Source of the DNA: an uncultured Bacteroidia bacterium
GTDB taxonomy: Bacteria > Bacteroidota > Bacteroidia > Bacteroidales > UBA932
Reading direction: 5' to 3'
Length of the DNA: 64,000 nucleotides
Assembly (NCBI GenBank): GCA_902794005.1
Contig: CADBFO010000004.1
Coordinates: 62,001 to 126,000 of the forward strand
The notes under the pieces are model-generated. The model was not told the origin of the DNA, made no database searches, and saw only the letters and a program-made list of their open reading frames with translations. Below are positions 16,724-26,518 of this stretch, in pieces (the first letter of the stretch is position 1; every line of letters starts with the position of its first letter). The translations under genes were made by a program, and so were the position numbers.

Positions 16724-17992
16724 TTAATCCTCGAATTCTTCGTGCAGGATGCGGAGCACCTCTTCCACGGTTTCGTCTTCCAGGTCGGCCCGGGAGGCGA
16801 TGTCGGCGGGGGAGAGGGCCATGACGCTGCGCGCGGTGTCGCAGCCGATGGACTGCAGGCGTTCGATCACCCAAGGATCGATGACGTCGTCGAATTCGCT
16901 CAGCAGCACGTCGTCTTCCTCTTCCTCGTTCTGGGGGAGTTCACGCCAGACCTCAATTTCCCGGCCCACCAGCATGCCGGCGAGCTTGATGTTGACGCCG
17001 CCCTTGCCGATGCCTTTCTTCACCTCGTCGGCCTGCATGTAAACCTTGATTTTCTCTTCCGGGCCTTCTCCGAGGTCGATGCGGGAGATGCGGGCCGGAT
17101 TGAGGGCGCGCTGAATCATCAGCTGCGGGTTGCTGGACCACTGGATGACGTCGATATTCTCGTTGCGGAGTTCGCGTACGATACCCATGATGCGGGAGCC
17201 CTTGACACCGATGCAGGCGCCGATGGGGTCGATGCGGTCGTCGTAGGATTCGACGGCCACCTTGGCCCTTTCACCGGGGATGCGGACCACTTTTTTCACC
17301 GTGATGAGCCCGTCGTAGATTTCCGGAACTTCCATTTCGAAGAGTTTCTCCAGGAAACTGTCGGTGGTGCGGGAAAGCACGATGTAAGGCGTCGTGTTGT
17401 TCTTCATTTCCACGCTCTTGATGATGGCGCGGACGGAATCGCTCTTCTTGAAGCGTTCGCCGGGAATCTGCTCGCTGCGGGGCATGCGGAGTTCGTTTCC
17501 GTCGTCGTCCAGGATGAGCACTTCGTTTTTCCAGGTCTGATAAACCTCGCCGGTGAAAATTTCTCCCACCCGCTCGGAATATTTCTTGAACACGTCGGCC
17601 TTCTCGATATCCATGATCCGGCCCTGCAGGTTCTGTCGGATGTTCAGGATGCCGCGGCGGCCGAAGGAGGCCAGGGACAGTTTACGGGCATAGTTGTCGC
17701 CGATTTCGTAATCGTCGTCACCGGTCTCGGCCTTGATTTCGTCCAGGGTGATCTGGGTGACAGGGTCTTCCACCTGTTCCACCACCTCGAAGTTCTGGTA
17801 GATTTCGCAGTCGCCCTTGTCCACGTTGATGATTACGTCGAAGTTGTCGGCGCTGCCGTAGGTCTTGGAAATCTGGGTCAGGAACACATCCTTCAGTACA
17901 CCCAGCATGACGGCGCGGTCGATGTTCTTTTCTTCCTTGAAGTCCTTGAAGGCGTCAATCAAGGTTACTTCCTTTTCTTTTTCTTTAGCCAT
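16724..17992 (-). CDS. nusA: Transcription termination/antitermination factor NusA
   Basis: NusA binds RNA polymerase and RNA to control pausing, termination and antitermination. The 422-residue protein has an N-terminal RNA-polymerase-binding domain (about 1-130). An S1 domain follows (EIFTGEVYQTWKNEVLILDDD, about 140-205), then KH domains (DPIGACIGVKGSRIMGIVREL and GKGGVNIKLAGMLVGREIEV) and an acidic C-terminal helix-hairpin-helix segment (VIERLQSIGCDTARSVMALSP). It lies 26 bp upstream of infB and 12 bp downstream of rimP in one operon. Confidence 0.96.
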   Translation of the reverse strand: MAKEKEKEVTLIDAFKDFKEEKNIDRAVMLGVLKDVFLTQISKTYGSADNFDVIINVDKGDCEIYQNFEVVEQVEDPVTQITLDEIKAETGDDDYEIGDNYARKLSLASFGRRGILNIRQNLQGRIMDIEKADVFKKYSERVGEIFTGEVYQTWKNEVLILDDDGNELRMPRSEQIPGERFKKSDSVRAIIKSVEMKNNTTPYIVLSRTTDSFLEKLFEMEVPEIYDGLITVKKVVRIPGERAKVAVESYDDRIDPIGACIGVKGSRIMGIVRELRNENIDVIQWSSNPQLMIQRALNPARISRIDLGEGPEEKIKVYMQADEVKKGIGKGGVNIKLAGMLVGREIEVWRELPQNEEEEDDVLLSEFDDVIDPWVIERLQSIGCDTARSVMALSPADIASRADLEDETVEEVLRILHEEFED

Positions 17993-18004
17993 TATGATAG
18001 AATA

Positions 18005-18472
18005 TTATTTGAAATCGATGTAAGGAGTGACGGAATTGATTTCCGCAAGGGGGCAGATGTCCGTATGTTCCACTTTCTCTTTCTTCTTCTTGCCTTCCAC
18101 GGCTTCCAGGGCCGAATAGCGGAGGGTTACGGACTCTTCGTCTGCCGCAAGGAGGGTGGCGACAAGGCGTTTCCCGCCTTTGAATTTGACGTCCACCTGC
18201 GAGCCGACGGCCTTGAGGTATTGCCGAAGCTGCTTGAAGGGGCGGTCCAGGCCGGCCGACGAGACGGTGAGGGCATAATCTTCCTCGTCCTGGTTGAAAT
18301 GCTCATGCATCACCTTGTCGATGGCGGCGCAGTCTTCCCAGTCCACGATTCCCTCTTCCTTTTCGATGACAATCTCGATGTCATTCTCTGCGCGCACGCT
18401 CACTTCCACAAGGAAGCAGCCCCGCTGCTCCACGGCCGGCGTTACCGCCTGTATGATTTGTTCTTTGTTCAT
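18005..18472 (-). CDS. rimP: Ribosome maturation factor RimP
   Basis: RimP helps assemble the 30S subunit. The 155-residue protein has the family's GCFLVEVSVRAENDIEIVI strand region and the conserved DxxLTVSSAGLDRPF-like stretch (DYALTVSSAGLDRPFKQLRQY, about residues 80-100). An SH3-like C-terminal domain follows (VDVKFKGGKRLVATLL). It is the promoter-proximal gene of rimP-nusA-infB. The leader of about 80 nt holds a hairpin and a copy of a dispersed repeat. Confidence 0.93.
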   Translation of the reverse strand: MNKEQIIQAVTPAVEQRGCFLVEVSVRAENDIEIVIEKEEGIVDWEDCAAIDKVMHEHFNQDEEDYALTVSSAGLDRPFKQLRQYLKAVGSQVDVKFKGGKRLVATLLAADEESVTLRYSALEAVEGKKKKEKVEHTDICPLAEINSVTPYIDFK

Positions 18473-18477
18473 GCTTC

Positions 18478-18515
18478 TGTCATTCTGAGCCCCTCCGAGG
18501 GGGCGCGAAGAATCT
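18478..18515. repeat. Dispersed repeat TGTCATTCTGA...GAAGAATCT, copy 1
   Basis: TGTCATTCTGAGC, a CCCCTCCGAGGGGG hairpin and GCGAAGAATCT lie in the rimP leader, 6 bp upstream of its start codon. Related copies occur at 29617-29684 and 45789-45850. Such motifs are frequent intergenic repeats in Bacteroidota genomes. Confidence 0.75.
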
Positions 18516-18522
18516 AAAAAAA

Positions 18523-18546
18523 GATAGGGGACCGCCGTCCTCTATC
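18523..18546. promoter_or_regulatory. Hairpin in the rimP leader
   Basis: GATAGGGGAC and GTCCTCTATC pair over 10 bp (one G-T) around CGCC. It lies between the rimP promoter and the repeat, so it is transcribed as leader RNA. Its role is unknown. Confidence 0.45.
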
Positions 18547-18559
18547 TCGTTCACGGGCG

Positions 18560-18591
18560 CAAATATACGCAATTATTCTGAAAATACCAAA
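18560..18591 (-). promoter_or_regulatory. rimP-nusA-infB promoter
   Basis: On the minus strand: TTTG (18588-18591), exactly 20 bp, TATATTTG (18560-18567). This is a full consensus match. It lies back to back with the purA promoter. Confidence 0.8.
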
Positions 18592-18595
18592 TCCG

Positions 18596-18628
18596 TATTG
18601 TCAGGAACTCTTTTTTTTGTTAAATTTG
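18596..18628 (+). promoter_or_regulatory. purA promoter
   Basis: TATTG (18596-18600), 20 bp, TAAATTTG (18621-18628). The last base is only 5 nt before the purA ATG, so the mRNA should be leaderless or nearly so. Confidence 0.7.
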
Positions 18629-18633
18629 CAAAT

Positions 18634-19905
18634 ATGGAACAGAACAAATTAGATATCGTACTCGGCCTCCAATGGGGGGATGAGGGAAAAGGCAAGGTTG
18701 TGGACGTGCTCACTCCTTCCTATAAGATGGTCGCCCGTTTTCAAGGCGGCCCCAATGCCGGTCATTCGCTGGTTTTCGGCGGAAACGCTTTTGTCCTTCA
18801 TACCGTTCCCTCCGGAATCTTTCGCGAAGACACGGTGAACATTATCGGCAACGGCGTCGTCATCGACCCTGTCATCCTCATGCAGGAAGTGGATGCCATC
18901 GAGTCCAAAGGTATGGACATGAGCGGAAAACTGCTCATCTCCAAACGCGCCCATCTGATTCTGCCCACGCACCGGGTGCTGGATGCCGCCAGCGAGGCCG
19001 CCAAGGGCAAATCAAAGATAGGATCCACGCTCAAGGGTATCGGCCCCACTTATATGGACAAGACCGGCCGCAACGGCCTGCGCGTGGGCGACATTCTCTC
19101 CAAGAATTTCCGGAACCGCTATAATGTCCTCAAGAAAAAGCATTTCGGCCTGCTGGCCCAGTATGATTTCTCTTTTGACATCACGGATTACGAAAAACAG
19201 TGGATGGCGGCGGTGGAGGCCCTCCGGCGTTTCCCGTTCATCGACTCCGAGGTTTATGTGAACGAGGCGCTTGACAAGGGGACGCCCATCCTGGCCGAGG
19301 GTGCGCAGGGCTCCCTCCTGGACATCGACTTCGGCACCTATCCTTTTGTGACCTCTTCCAACACCCTTTCGGCCGGCGTATGCACAGGCCTTGGCGTTGC
19401 CCCCACCCGTGTCGGAAAGGTCTATGGCATTTTCAAGGCATACTGCACCCGGGTGGGCAGCGGCCCTTTCCCTACGGAACTCTTTGACCAGGACGGTGAG
19501 CGCCTGCGCCGGATCGGCCATGAGTTCGGCGCCACCACCGGCCGTCCCCGCCGTACCGGATGGCTGGACATGGTCGCTCTCAAGTATGCCGTCATGATGA
19601 ACGGCGTAACCGACCTCATCATGATGAAGTCCGATGTGCTGGATGATTTTGACACCATCAAGGTGGCCGTCGCCTACGAAGAAGAGGGCAGCGCGTTCAC
19701 CCACTTCCCCTATGACGGCGGAGAACATGTCAAACCCGTATATAAAGAATTCCCCGGATGGAAAACCCCGCTTGGCGGCCTTCGCCGCTACGAGGAATTC
19801 CCCGAGGCATTCAGGCAGTATGTCGCTTTCATCGAGAAGGAGACCGGCTGCCGGATCAAAATCATCTCCGTAGGGCCGGACCGGGACGAGACCATTCTCC
19901 GTTAG
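18634..19905 (+). CDS. purA: Adenylosuccinate synthetase
   Basis: PurA joins IMP and aspartate using GTP in the first AMP-specific step. The 423-residue frame starts [20 protein letters not shown], and the family hallmark [12 protein letters not shown] defines the N-terminus. Also visible are [10 protein letters not shown], the IMP-binding [15 protein letters not shown], and GTTGRPRR-like [12 protein letters not shown]. An upstream TTG-started extension (from 18598) would overlap the promoter and is rejected. The gene converges on purB, and their stop codons overlap by 4 nt. Confidence 0.95.
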   Translation: MEQNKLDIVLGLQWGDEGKGKVVDVLTPSYKMVARFQGGPNAGHSLVFGGNAFVLHTVPSGIFREDTVNIIGNGVVIDPVILMQEVDAIESKGMDMSGKLLISKRAHLILPTHRVLDAASEAAKGKSKIGSTLKGIGPTYMDKTGRNGLRVGDILSKNFRNRYNVLKKKHFGLLAQYDFSFDITDYEKQWMAAVEALRRFPFIDSEVYVNEALDKGTPILAEGAQGSLLDIDFGTYPFVTSSNTLSAGVCTGLGVAPTRVGKVYGIFKAYCTRVGSGPFPTELFDQDGERLRRIGHEFGATTGRPRRTGWLDMVALKYAVMMNGVTDLIMMKSDVLDDFDTIKVAVAYEEEGSAFTHFPYDGGEHVKPVYKEFPGWKTPLGGLRRYEEFPEAFRQYVAFIEKETGCRIKIISVGPDRDETILR

Positions 19906-21197
19906 GCAATGCCCACGCGGGAGAAAATCTCATCCACATTCTTGAAGTAATAATCCAGGGTAAAGCAGCCGTCCAGCTCTTCCCTGGATAATTTTTCGCC
20001 CACCAGGGCCGATGCTTCCAGGAGGGTCTTGTAATCCTTGTTCTGCGTCCAGGCTTCCATGGCGATGGGCTGCACCGTGTCGTAGGCCTGTTCACGGGAA
20101 AGGCCTTTGGCGATGAGGGCGTTCATCACGCGCTGGGCAAAGATGACCCCGCGCGTCCGGTAGATGTTCTCCAGCATGGTCTCGGGATACACCGTCAGAT
20201 TCTCCAGGATGCCCTTGAAGCGCTGGAGCATGTAATCCAGCAGTTCGGTGGCATCCGGCAGCACGATACGCTCGGTACTGGAATGGGAGATGTCACGCTC
20301 GTGCCAGAGGGCGACATTCTCATAGGCCGTAGCCATATATCCGCGCATAACGCGCGCGCACCCGCAAATGTTCTCGGACGAAATGGGGTTGCGCTTGTGC
20401 GGCATGGCGCTGGAGCCTTTCTGCCCTTTGCGGAACGCCTCTTCCACTTCGCGGACCTCGGTCCGCTGCAAGTTGCGAACCTCAAAGGCCATCTGTTCCA
20501 GGGTGGAGGCGATGAGTGCCAGGGTCCCCACATAGAAGGCATGGCGGTCCCGCTGCAGCACCTGGGTGGAGATGCGGGCCGATTCAATCCCCAGCTGCCC
20601 GCAGACATAATCCTGGATGAAAGGGGGGATGTTGGCAAAGTTCCCCACGGCGCCGCTCATCTTGCCGGCTTCCACGCCGGCGGCGGCCTGGCGGAAGCGC
20701 TCGAGATTGCGCTTCATCTCCTCGTACCAGAGCGCCCATTTGAGGCCGAAGCTGGTGATGTCGGCATGGATGCCGTGCGTGCGGCCGATGCAGGGGGTGG
20801 ATTTGAATTCCAGCGCCCGGCGGCGGAGCACTTCCAGGAATTCCTCCAGGTCCTTCAGGAGGATGGCGTCGGCCTGCTTGAGCAGATAGCCGTTGGCCGT
20901 ATCCACCACGTCGGTGGAGGTAAGGCCGTAATGCACCCACTTGCGTTCTTCGCCCAGGCTCTCGCTCACGGCGCGGGTGAAAGCCACGACGTCGTGGCGG
21001 GTCTGCTCTTCGATTTCCCGGATGCGGGAAACCTCGAAACGGGCGTTGGCCCTGATTTTTTCCACATCTTCGGCCGGGATGACGCCCAGCTTGCTCCAGG
21101 CTTCACAAGAGAGGATTTCTACCTGCAGGTAGGCTCCGAATTTGTTTTCTTCGGTCCATACGTCCCGCATTACTTTTCGGGAATAGCGCTCAATCAT
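19902..21197 (-). CDS. purB: Adenylosuccinate lyase
   Basis: PurB performs two fumarate eliminations, SAICAR to AICAR and adenylosuccinate to AMP. The 431-residue protein is of the B. subtilis-like size class. It shows the superfamily signature [12 protein letters not shown] with the flexible catalytic loop, the histidine region [14 protein letters not shown] and [14 protein letters not shown]. It is transcribed leftward with the long-type purC (3 bp gap), so one transcript covers two consecutive pathway steps. Confidence 0.95.
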   Translation of the reverse strand: MIERYSRKVMRDVWTEENKFGAYLQVEILSCEAWSKLGVIPAEDVEKIRANARFEVSRIREIEEQTRHDVVAFTRAVSESLGEERKWVHYGLTSTDVVDTANGYLLKQADAILLKDLEEFLEVLRRRALEFKSTPCIGRTHGIHADITSFGLKWALWYEEMKRNLERFRQAAAGVEAGKMSGAVGNFANIPPFIQDYVCGQLGIESARISTQVLQRDRHAFYVGTLALIASTLEQMAFEVRNLQRTEVREVEEAFRKGQKGSSAMPHKRNPISSENICGCARVMRGYMATAYENVALWHERDISHSSTERIVLPDATELLDYMLQRFKGILENLTVYPETMLENIYRTRGVIFAQRVMNALIAKGLSREQAYDTVQPIAMEAWTQNKDYKTLLEASALVGEKLSREELDGCFTLDYYFKNVDEIFSRVGIA

Positions 21198-21200
21198 GCT

Positions 21201-22145
21201 TTATCGGTTTTGAAGGAACTTCAGGATATTGGCTTCGATGCGGGAGGAGATGTCCTCGCATTCGGCCCGCTCGAAAGGGGTGTCGCTCAGTTTCTGATAC
21301 AGTTCGATATAGCGGTCGGTGATGCCGCCGACCACTTCCGGGGTCATTTCGGGGATTCTCTCCCCCTCACGGCCCTGGAAACCGCCGGCCATGAGCCATT
21401 CGCGTACGAATTCTTTGGAAAGCTGCTTCTGGTGTTCTCCCTTTTCCAGCCTTTCCTCGTATCCGTCGGCATAGAAATAGCGGGACGAGTCCGGGGTATG
21501 GATTTCGTCCATCAGGATAATCCGGCCGTCTTTTTGGCCGAATTCATATTTGGTATCCACCAGGATGAGTCCCTTCCGGGCGGCGATTTCGGTTCCGCGT
21601 TGGAAAAGGGCCAGGGTGTAACGCTCCAGCTGTTCGTATTCGTCGGCCGGGACGAGGCCGCTGGCGATGATTTCATCTTTGCTGATGTCTTCATCGTGTC
21701 CCTCTGCAGCCTTGGTGGTGGGGGTGATGATGGGATGGGGGAGTTTCTCGTTCTCCCGCAGGCCGTCCGGAAGGGCGACTCCGCAGAGGGTGCGTTTCCC
21801 GCTTTTATACTCCCGCCAGGCATGGCCGGCAAGGTATCCGCGTACCACCATTTCTACTTTGTAAGGCTCACAGCGCCAGCCGATGGTTACCATGGGATCC
21901 GGAACGGCCACCTTCCAGTTGGGCAGGATATCGGCCGTGAGGTCCAGGAACTGGGCGGCCAGTTGATTCAGCACCTGCCCCTTGCAGGGAATTCCTTCCG
22001 GGAGCACTACATCGAAGGCGGAGATGCGGTCGGTGGCCACCATCACCAGATAGCCACTGCTGAGGGAATAAACGTCGCGGACTTTTCCCGTGTATAATGA
22101 AACTTGACCGGGAAGTTGGAATTGGGTTTTTACAACGGCTTTCAT
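21201..22145 (-). CDS. purC: SAICAR synthetase, long (yeast Ade1-like) subfamily
   Basis: PurC condenses CAIR with aspartate using ATP. The 314-residue protein begins with [20 protein letters not shown] and has [20 protein letters not shown]. It continues with [20 protein letters not shown] and ends with the longer C-terminal part of the eukaryote-like subfamily that Bacteroidota usually carry. It precedes purB in a two-gene leftward operon. A second, short-type PurC is encoded at 26515-27231, so the same step appears twice. Confidence 0.94.
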   Translation of the reverse strand: MKAVVKTQFQLPGQVSLYTGKVRDVYSLSSGYLVMVATDRISAFDVVLPEGIPCKGQVLNQLAAQFLDLTADILPNWKVAVPDPMVTIGWRCEPYKVEMVVRGYLAGHAWREYKSGKRTLCGVALPDGLRENEKLPHPIITPTTKAAEGHDEDISKDEIIASGLVPADEYEQLERYTLALFQRGTEIAARKGLILVDTKYEFGQKDGRIILMDEIHTPDSSRYFYADGYEERLEKGEHQKQLSKEFVREWLMAGGFQGREGERIPEMTPEVVGGITDRYIELYQKLSDTPFERAECEDISSRIEANILKFLQNR

Positions 22146-22251
22146 AGGGAAAATGGATATCGTACAAAGTTAAGGAGCGATTCCTGTTTCTGCAAGTTTT
22201 TTCCGCAATCTTTATCAACAATCCGTATCTTGAAAAAAACTTGTTTTTGTC

Positions 22252-22284
22252 TGTTGTAAGTGTCGCGTCTTAATTGTAAATTTG
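22252..22284 (+). promoter_or_regulatory. purE promoter
   Basis: TGTTG (22252-22256), 20 bp, TAAATTTG (22277-22284). It starts the rightward purine operon, with a leader of about 23 nt. No purine riboswitch aptamer is visible. Confidence 0.7.
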
Positions 22285-22312
22285 CACTTCATTTTAGTGG
22301 ATTCTGACCCTT

Positions 22313-22780
22313 ATGAAAGTAGCAGTTATCATGGGCAGCGCCAGCGACTGGGATGTCATGTCCCCGTGCTGCACTACGCTGGACGAATTCGGCATTCCCT
22401 ATGAAAAGCGCGTCCTGAGCGCGCACCGCAATCCCGGCCCCCTGGCGGAATATGTGGCTTCTCTGCCGGAAAAGGGATGCGAGATTGTCATCGCCGGTGC
22501 CGGCGGAGCGGCCCACCTCCCCGGGGTCATCGCCGCCCTCACGACCCTTCCCGTCATCGGCATCCCGGTAAAATCCAAGGCGTTGTCCGGGATGGATTCG
22601 CTCCTGTCCATCGTTCAGATGCCTTCCGGCATCCCCGTGGCCACCATGGCCATCGACGGTGCCAAGAACGCAGCCCTCTATGCCGTCTCCATCCTGGCCT
22701 TGACCGACTCCGGGCTTGCTCAAAAGCTCCGTCAGTTCCGGAAAGACCAGAGCGACAAAGTTCTGAATACCATAATATAA
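22313..22780 (+). CDS. purE: N5-carboxyaminoimidazole ribonucleotide mutase (class I PurE)
   Basis: PurE moves the carboxyl group to give CAIR. The 155-residue protein has GSASDWDVMSPC, the active-site LSAHRNP (class I enzymes usually have SAHRTP), IAGAGGAAHLPGVIAAL and GMDSLLSIVQMPSGIPVATM. No PurK is seen in this window. It is the first gene of the rightward operon but is separated from purL by a hairpin with a T tract, so downstream genes may depend on read-through. Confidence 0.94.
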   Translation: MKVAVIMGSASDWDVMSPCCTTLDEFGIPYEKRVLSAHRNPGPLAEYVASLPEKGCEIVIAGAGGAAHLPGVIAALTTLPVIGIPVKSKALSGMDSLLSIVQMPSGIPVATMAIDGAKNAALYAVSILALTDSGLAQKLRQFRKDQSDKVLNTII

Positions 22781-22789
22781 AACCATACT

Positions 22790-22825
22790 GCCCACCTCGC
22801 CTTGCGCACAGGTGGGCGCCTTTTT
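22790..22825 (+). terminator. Terminator or attenuator between purE and purL
   Basis: GCCCACCT (22790-22797) pairs with AGGTGGGC (22810-22817), followed by GCC and TTTTT (22821-22825). The purL ATG is only 10 nt beyond. No separate promoter for purL is evident, so partial termination seems likely. Confidence 0.65.
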
Positions 22826-22834
22826 GTTGACGGA

Positions 22835-25800
22835 ATGGAAAAAGCCAAGAGATTGTATGTAGAGAAGCGGGAAGCTTTCCGTGTAGGGGCTTCCAGCCTG
22901 CTCAGGGACTTCAATGAGAACTTGTCCCTCTCCCTGCGCAGCCTTCGTCTGGTCGTGGTCTATGACCTTTTCGGATTCTCCGACGGCTTGCTGGAAAAAT
23001 GCCGGTACAGCGTCTTCGGGGAAATCGCCACCGACCGGGTCGGCGAAGAATTCCCCGGCGGGAGCAAATACCTGGCCGTGGAATACCTTCCCGGGCAGTT
23101 CGACCAGCGGGCCTCGTCGGCCCTGGACTGTGTGCATCTGATAGATCCGGATGCGCAGGTGGAGATCAAGAGCGCCCGCCTGCTCATCTTCGACGATGAT
23201 GTGCCGGACCGGGACCTGCAGCGCATCGCCGCTTATTACATCAATCCCGTGGAGTGCCGCCGCAAGGACATGGGCGTGCTTTCCCTGGCGGAGAAGGCCG
23301 ATGTAAAGCCCCTGGAAGACCTGTCCGGCTTTACGGAAATGAAGGAGGAAGAATTTAGCGCCTTCTGCCGGGACCATGGCCTGGCCATGAACAATGACGA
23401 CCTCCGGGAAGTGGTGAACTACTTCCGGAAGGAAGGCCGGGATCCCTCCGAGACCGAACTGCGCATCCTGGATACCTATTGGAGCGACCATTGCCGCCAT
23501 ACCACCTTTACTTCCACGCTGGAAGATATCCGCGTGGATGATTCCTTCATCCGGCCGGATATGGAGGCCTCCCTGGCCCTCCTGGCCCGGATGCGTTCCT
23601 CCCTGGGCCGGGAGGCAAAGCCGCTCTGCCTGATGGAGCTGGCTACCGTCGGCGCCCGCTATCTGAAATCCAGGGGACTGCTGGAAGACCTGGAGCAGAG
23701 CGAAGAAAACAATGCCTGCAGCATCTTCGTCACCGTCAACGTGGACGGGCAGGACGAAAAATGGCTTCTGCAGTTCAAGAACGAGACCCACAACCATCCT
23801 ACCGAAATCGAACCCTTCGGCGGTGCGGCCACCTGTCTGGGAGGCGCCATCCGCGATCCGCTGTCGGGCAGGGCTTATGTTTACCAGGCCATGCGGGTGA
23901 CCGGAGCCGGTGACATTACCGCCCGGGTGGCCGATACCATCCCCGGCAAACTTCCCCAGCAGATGATTTCCCGCAAAGCGGCCGAGGGCTATTCCAGCTA
24001 CGGCAACCAGATTGGCCTGGCCACCACGCATGTGCGCGAGATTTATTCCGAAGGCTATACGGCCAAGCGCATGGAAATAGGTGCCGTGGTGGGTGCGGTG
24101 AAGGCATCGGCCGTACGGCGGGAATCTCCCGCCAAGGGCGATGTCATCCTTCTGCTGGGCGGCCGCACCGGCCGGGACGGCATCGGGGGAGCCACCGGTT
24201 CCTCCAAGCAGCACACGGAGGCTTCCCTGGAAAGCTGCGGAAGCGAAGTCCAGAAGGGGAATGCCCCCCAGGAGCGTCAGATCCAGCGCCTGTTCCGCCG
24301 TCCGGAAGTGACCCGCCTCATCAAGAAATCCAATGACTTCGGCGCCGGCGGCGTGAGCGTGGCTATCGGCGAACTGGCTCCGGGACTGGACATTTACCTG
24401 GACCGGGTACCCGTGAAATATGCCGGCCTCAATGCCACTGAACTGGCCATCAGCGAATCGCAGGAACGCATGGCCGTGGTGGTGGAGGCGGCTTCCATGG
24501 ACCGTTTCCGGGAGCTTTGCGCCCTGGACAACATTGAAATCACCCATGTGGCCGATGTGACGGACTCCGGGCGCATGCGCATGTTTTTCCACGGCGGGAA
24601 GGTGTGCGACCTTTCCCGCGAATTCATCGACAGTGCCGGCGCCCCCCATTATGCCCGGGCGGCGGTGGCGGCCGTAGAAGACAGGAATCCTTTCGAAAGG
24701 ACGCCAGACGGCGCAACGCTGGAAGAAAGAATGACCTCGGTCATGGCCTCGCCCAACGTGGCCTCCCAGAAAGGGCTCGTCGAGATGTTCGACTCCACCA
24801 TCGGCCGCTCCACGGTGCTGATGCCTTATGGCGGAAAGCGCCAGGCCACCGAGACGCAGGTGTCCCTGCAGAAGCTGCCGGTGGACGGTTATACCGACAC
24901 CGCCAGCGTGATGGCCTTCGGCTATAACCCCGACCTGGCGCTCTGGAGTCCCTATCATAGTGCTGCGTATGCGGTGGTTGAGGCCTGTACCAAAGTGGCC
25001 TGCACCGGTGCCGACTGGTCCCGCATGCGATTCTCCTATCAGGAGTATTTCGAGCGCATGACTTCCGATCCCTATACCTGGGGAAAGCCGCTGGCCGCGC
25101 TGCTGGGAGCCCTCAAGATGCAGGATGCCCTGGGGCTGCCTTCCATCGGCGGCAAGGACTCCATGAGCGGGACCTTCGAGCATCTCCACGTACCGCCCAC
25201 CCTGGTGGCTTTCGGCATCACGACGGTGGATGCCCGGACCGTGATTTCTCCGGAATTCAAGGCCCCGGGCCACTGCATCTGTCTCCTGGAGCACACGCCG
25301 CAGGCCGATTACATGCCCGATACGGAGCAGCTCAAGTCCAACTGGAATCTGCTGCGCCGGGAAATTGAAGCCGGCAAGGTGGTATCGGCCTGGTCGCTGA
25401 GCTATGGCGGCGTGGCCGAGGCCCTGGTGAAGATGGCCCTGGGAAACGGACTGGGAGTGGACGTGACGCTGCCGGAAGAGGAACTGTTCCGGCTGGGATA
25501 CGGTTCTGTGGTGCTTGAGTCGGCCTGCCCGCTGGAAGGGACGCGGCTGCTGGGCCATGTGACGGAAGACGGCATCCGGATGAACGGAACCCTGCTTTCG
25601 CTGACTGCGCTGGAACAGGCTTACGAGAGCCGGTATGCCGGCATTTATCCTCCACGGGTAAAACCGGCCTTCGACCGGCCGGCCCCCGTGGTGAACGCCC
25701 TTCCGGCCGACCCTTCGAGCCTGGTGTATCCGGGAGCCCCGGTACAAAGCCCCGTGGTGTGCCTTCCCGTTTTCCCCGGAACCAACTGCGACTACGATAC

Positions 25801-26518
25801 CGCCAAGGCTTTCCGCAAGGCCGGTGCCGAGGTTCGTCCTTTCATTTTCCGGAATCTGGACGGGAAGGATGTGCTCCGCTCCATCGACCAGCTCTCCCGC
25901 TGCATAGACGAATGTCATATCCTGGCCTTCTGCGGGGGCTTTTCTTCCGGTGACGAACCGGACGGGAGCGGCAAATTCATCGCCAGCGTCATCTGCAACG
26001 CCCGGGTGAGCGAAGCCATCGGCCGCCTGCAGGAAAGGGGCGGTCTCATCCTGGGAATCTGCAACGGCTTCCAGGCGCTTGTCAAGAGCGGCCTGCTGCC
26101 GTATGGAAAGGCGGGCAGGGTATCGGCCGATTCCCCGACCCTTGCCAAGAATGACATCGACCGCCATATTTCCCTGATTGCGCGCACGCAGGTGGCCTCT
26201 GTGCGTTCTCCCTGGCTCTCCGGCATGGAGGAAGGGGACGTTCACAGCATCGCGTTCAGCCACGGGGAAGGCAAGTTCGTGGTGAATGAAACCCTGGCGG
26301 CGGAACTGTTCGCCCGCGGTCAGGTGGCCTTCCGCTACCTGGACAACCCCAACGGATCCTACTACGACATTGAGGGCATCCTGAGCCCCGACGGGCACAT
26401 CCTGGGCAAGATGGGGCACACCGAGCGTTTCGAGGACGAACTCTATAAAAACATCGGGGGCAACTGTCGCCAGCCCTTGTTTGAGAATGCCGTTCACTAT
26501 TTCAGAAAAGACCGATGA
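22835..26518 (+). CDS. purL: Phosphoribosylformylglycinamidine synthase, single-chain clade II type
   Basis: PurL converts FGAR to FGAM with glutamine and ATP. The 1227-residue protein is a fusion of synthetase and glutaminase. The synthetase core includes DTYWSDHCRHTTF (near residue 220), KNETHNHPTEIEPFGGAATC and GGKDSMSGTF. The C-terminal glutaminase domain begins near residue 975 (PVVCLPVFPGTNCDYDTAKAF). It contains the nucleophile loop ILGICNGFQAL and the catalytic HxE-like FSHGEGKF. The length and start fit the clade II form found in Clostridia and Bacteroides rather than the E. coli form. Its stop overlaps the next start by 4 nt. A TTG-started extension from 22802 would cover the terminator and is rejected. 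Confidence 0.95.
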   Translation: MEKAKRLYVEKREAFRVGASSLLRDFNENLSLSLRSLRLVVVYDLFGFSDGLLEKCRYSVFGEIATDRVGEEFPGGSKYLAVEYLPGQFDQRASSALDCVHLIDPDAQVEIKSARLLIFDDDVPDRDLQRIAAYYINPVECRRKDMGVLSLAEKADVKPLEDLSGFTEMKEEEFSAFCRDHGLAMNNDDLREVVNYFRKEGRDPSETELRILDTYWSDHCRHTTFTSTLEDIRVDDSFIRPDMEASLALLARMRSSLGREAKPLCLMELATVGARYLKSRGLLEDLEQSEENNACSIFVTVNVDGQDEKWLLQFKNETHNHPTEIEPFGGAATCLGGAIRDPLSGRAYVYQAMRVTGAGDITARVADTIPGKLPQQMISRKAAEGYSSYGNQIGLATTHVREIYSEGYTAKRMEIGAVVGAVKASAVRRESPAKGDVILLLGGRTGRDGIGGATGSSKQHTEASLESCGSEVQKGNAPQERQIQRLFRRPEVTRLIKKSNDFGAGGVSVAIGELAPGLDIYLDRVPVKYAGLNATELAISESQERMAVVVEAASMDRFRELCALDNIEITHVADVTDSGRMRMFFHGGKVCDLSREFIDSAGAPHYARAAVAAVEDRNPFERTPDGATLEERMTSVMASPNVASQKGLVEMFDSTIGRSTVLMPYGGKRQATETQVSLQKLPVDGYTDTASVMAFGYNPDLALWSPYHSAAYAVVEACTKVACTGADWSRMRFSYQEYFERMTSDPYTWGKPLAALLGALKMQDALGLPSIGGKDSMSGTFEHLHVPPTLVAFGITTVDARTVISPEFKAPGHCICLLEHTPQADYMPDTEQLKSNWNLLRREIEAGKVVSAWSLSYGGVAEALVKMALGNGLGVDVTLPEEELFRLGYGSVVLESACPLEGTRLLGHVTEDGIRMNGTLLSLTALEQAYESRYAGIYPPRVKPAFDRPAPVVNALPADPSSLVYPGAPVQSPVVCLPVFPGTNCDYDTAKAFRKAGAEVRPFIFRNLDGKDVLRSIDQLSRCIDECHILAFCGGFSSGDEPDGSGKFIASVICNARVSEAIGRLQERGGLILGICNGFQALVKSGLLPYGKAGRVSADSPTLAKNDIDRHISLIARTQVASVRSPWLSGMEEGDVHSIAFSHGEGKFVVNETLAAELFARGQVAFRYLDNPNGSYYDIEGILSPDGHILGKMGHTERFEDELYKNIGGNCRQPLFENAVHYFRKDR

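Noticed and set aside
22289..26497. A 1402-codon open frame antisense to purE and purL
   Set aside because: It is the complement of well-identified enzymes in high-GC DNA, has no recognisable domains, and its composition (rich in His, Gly, Arg, Gln) is typical of a shadow frame.
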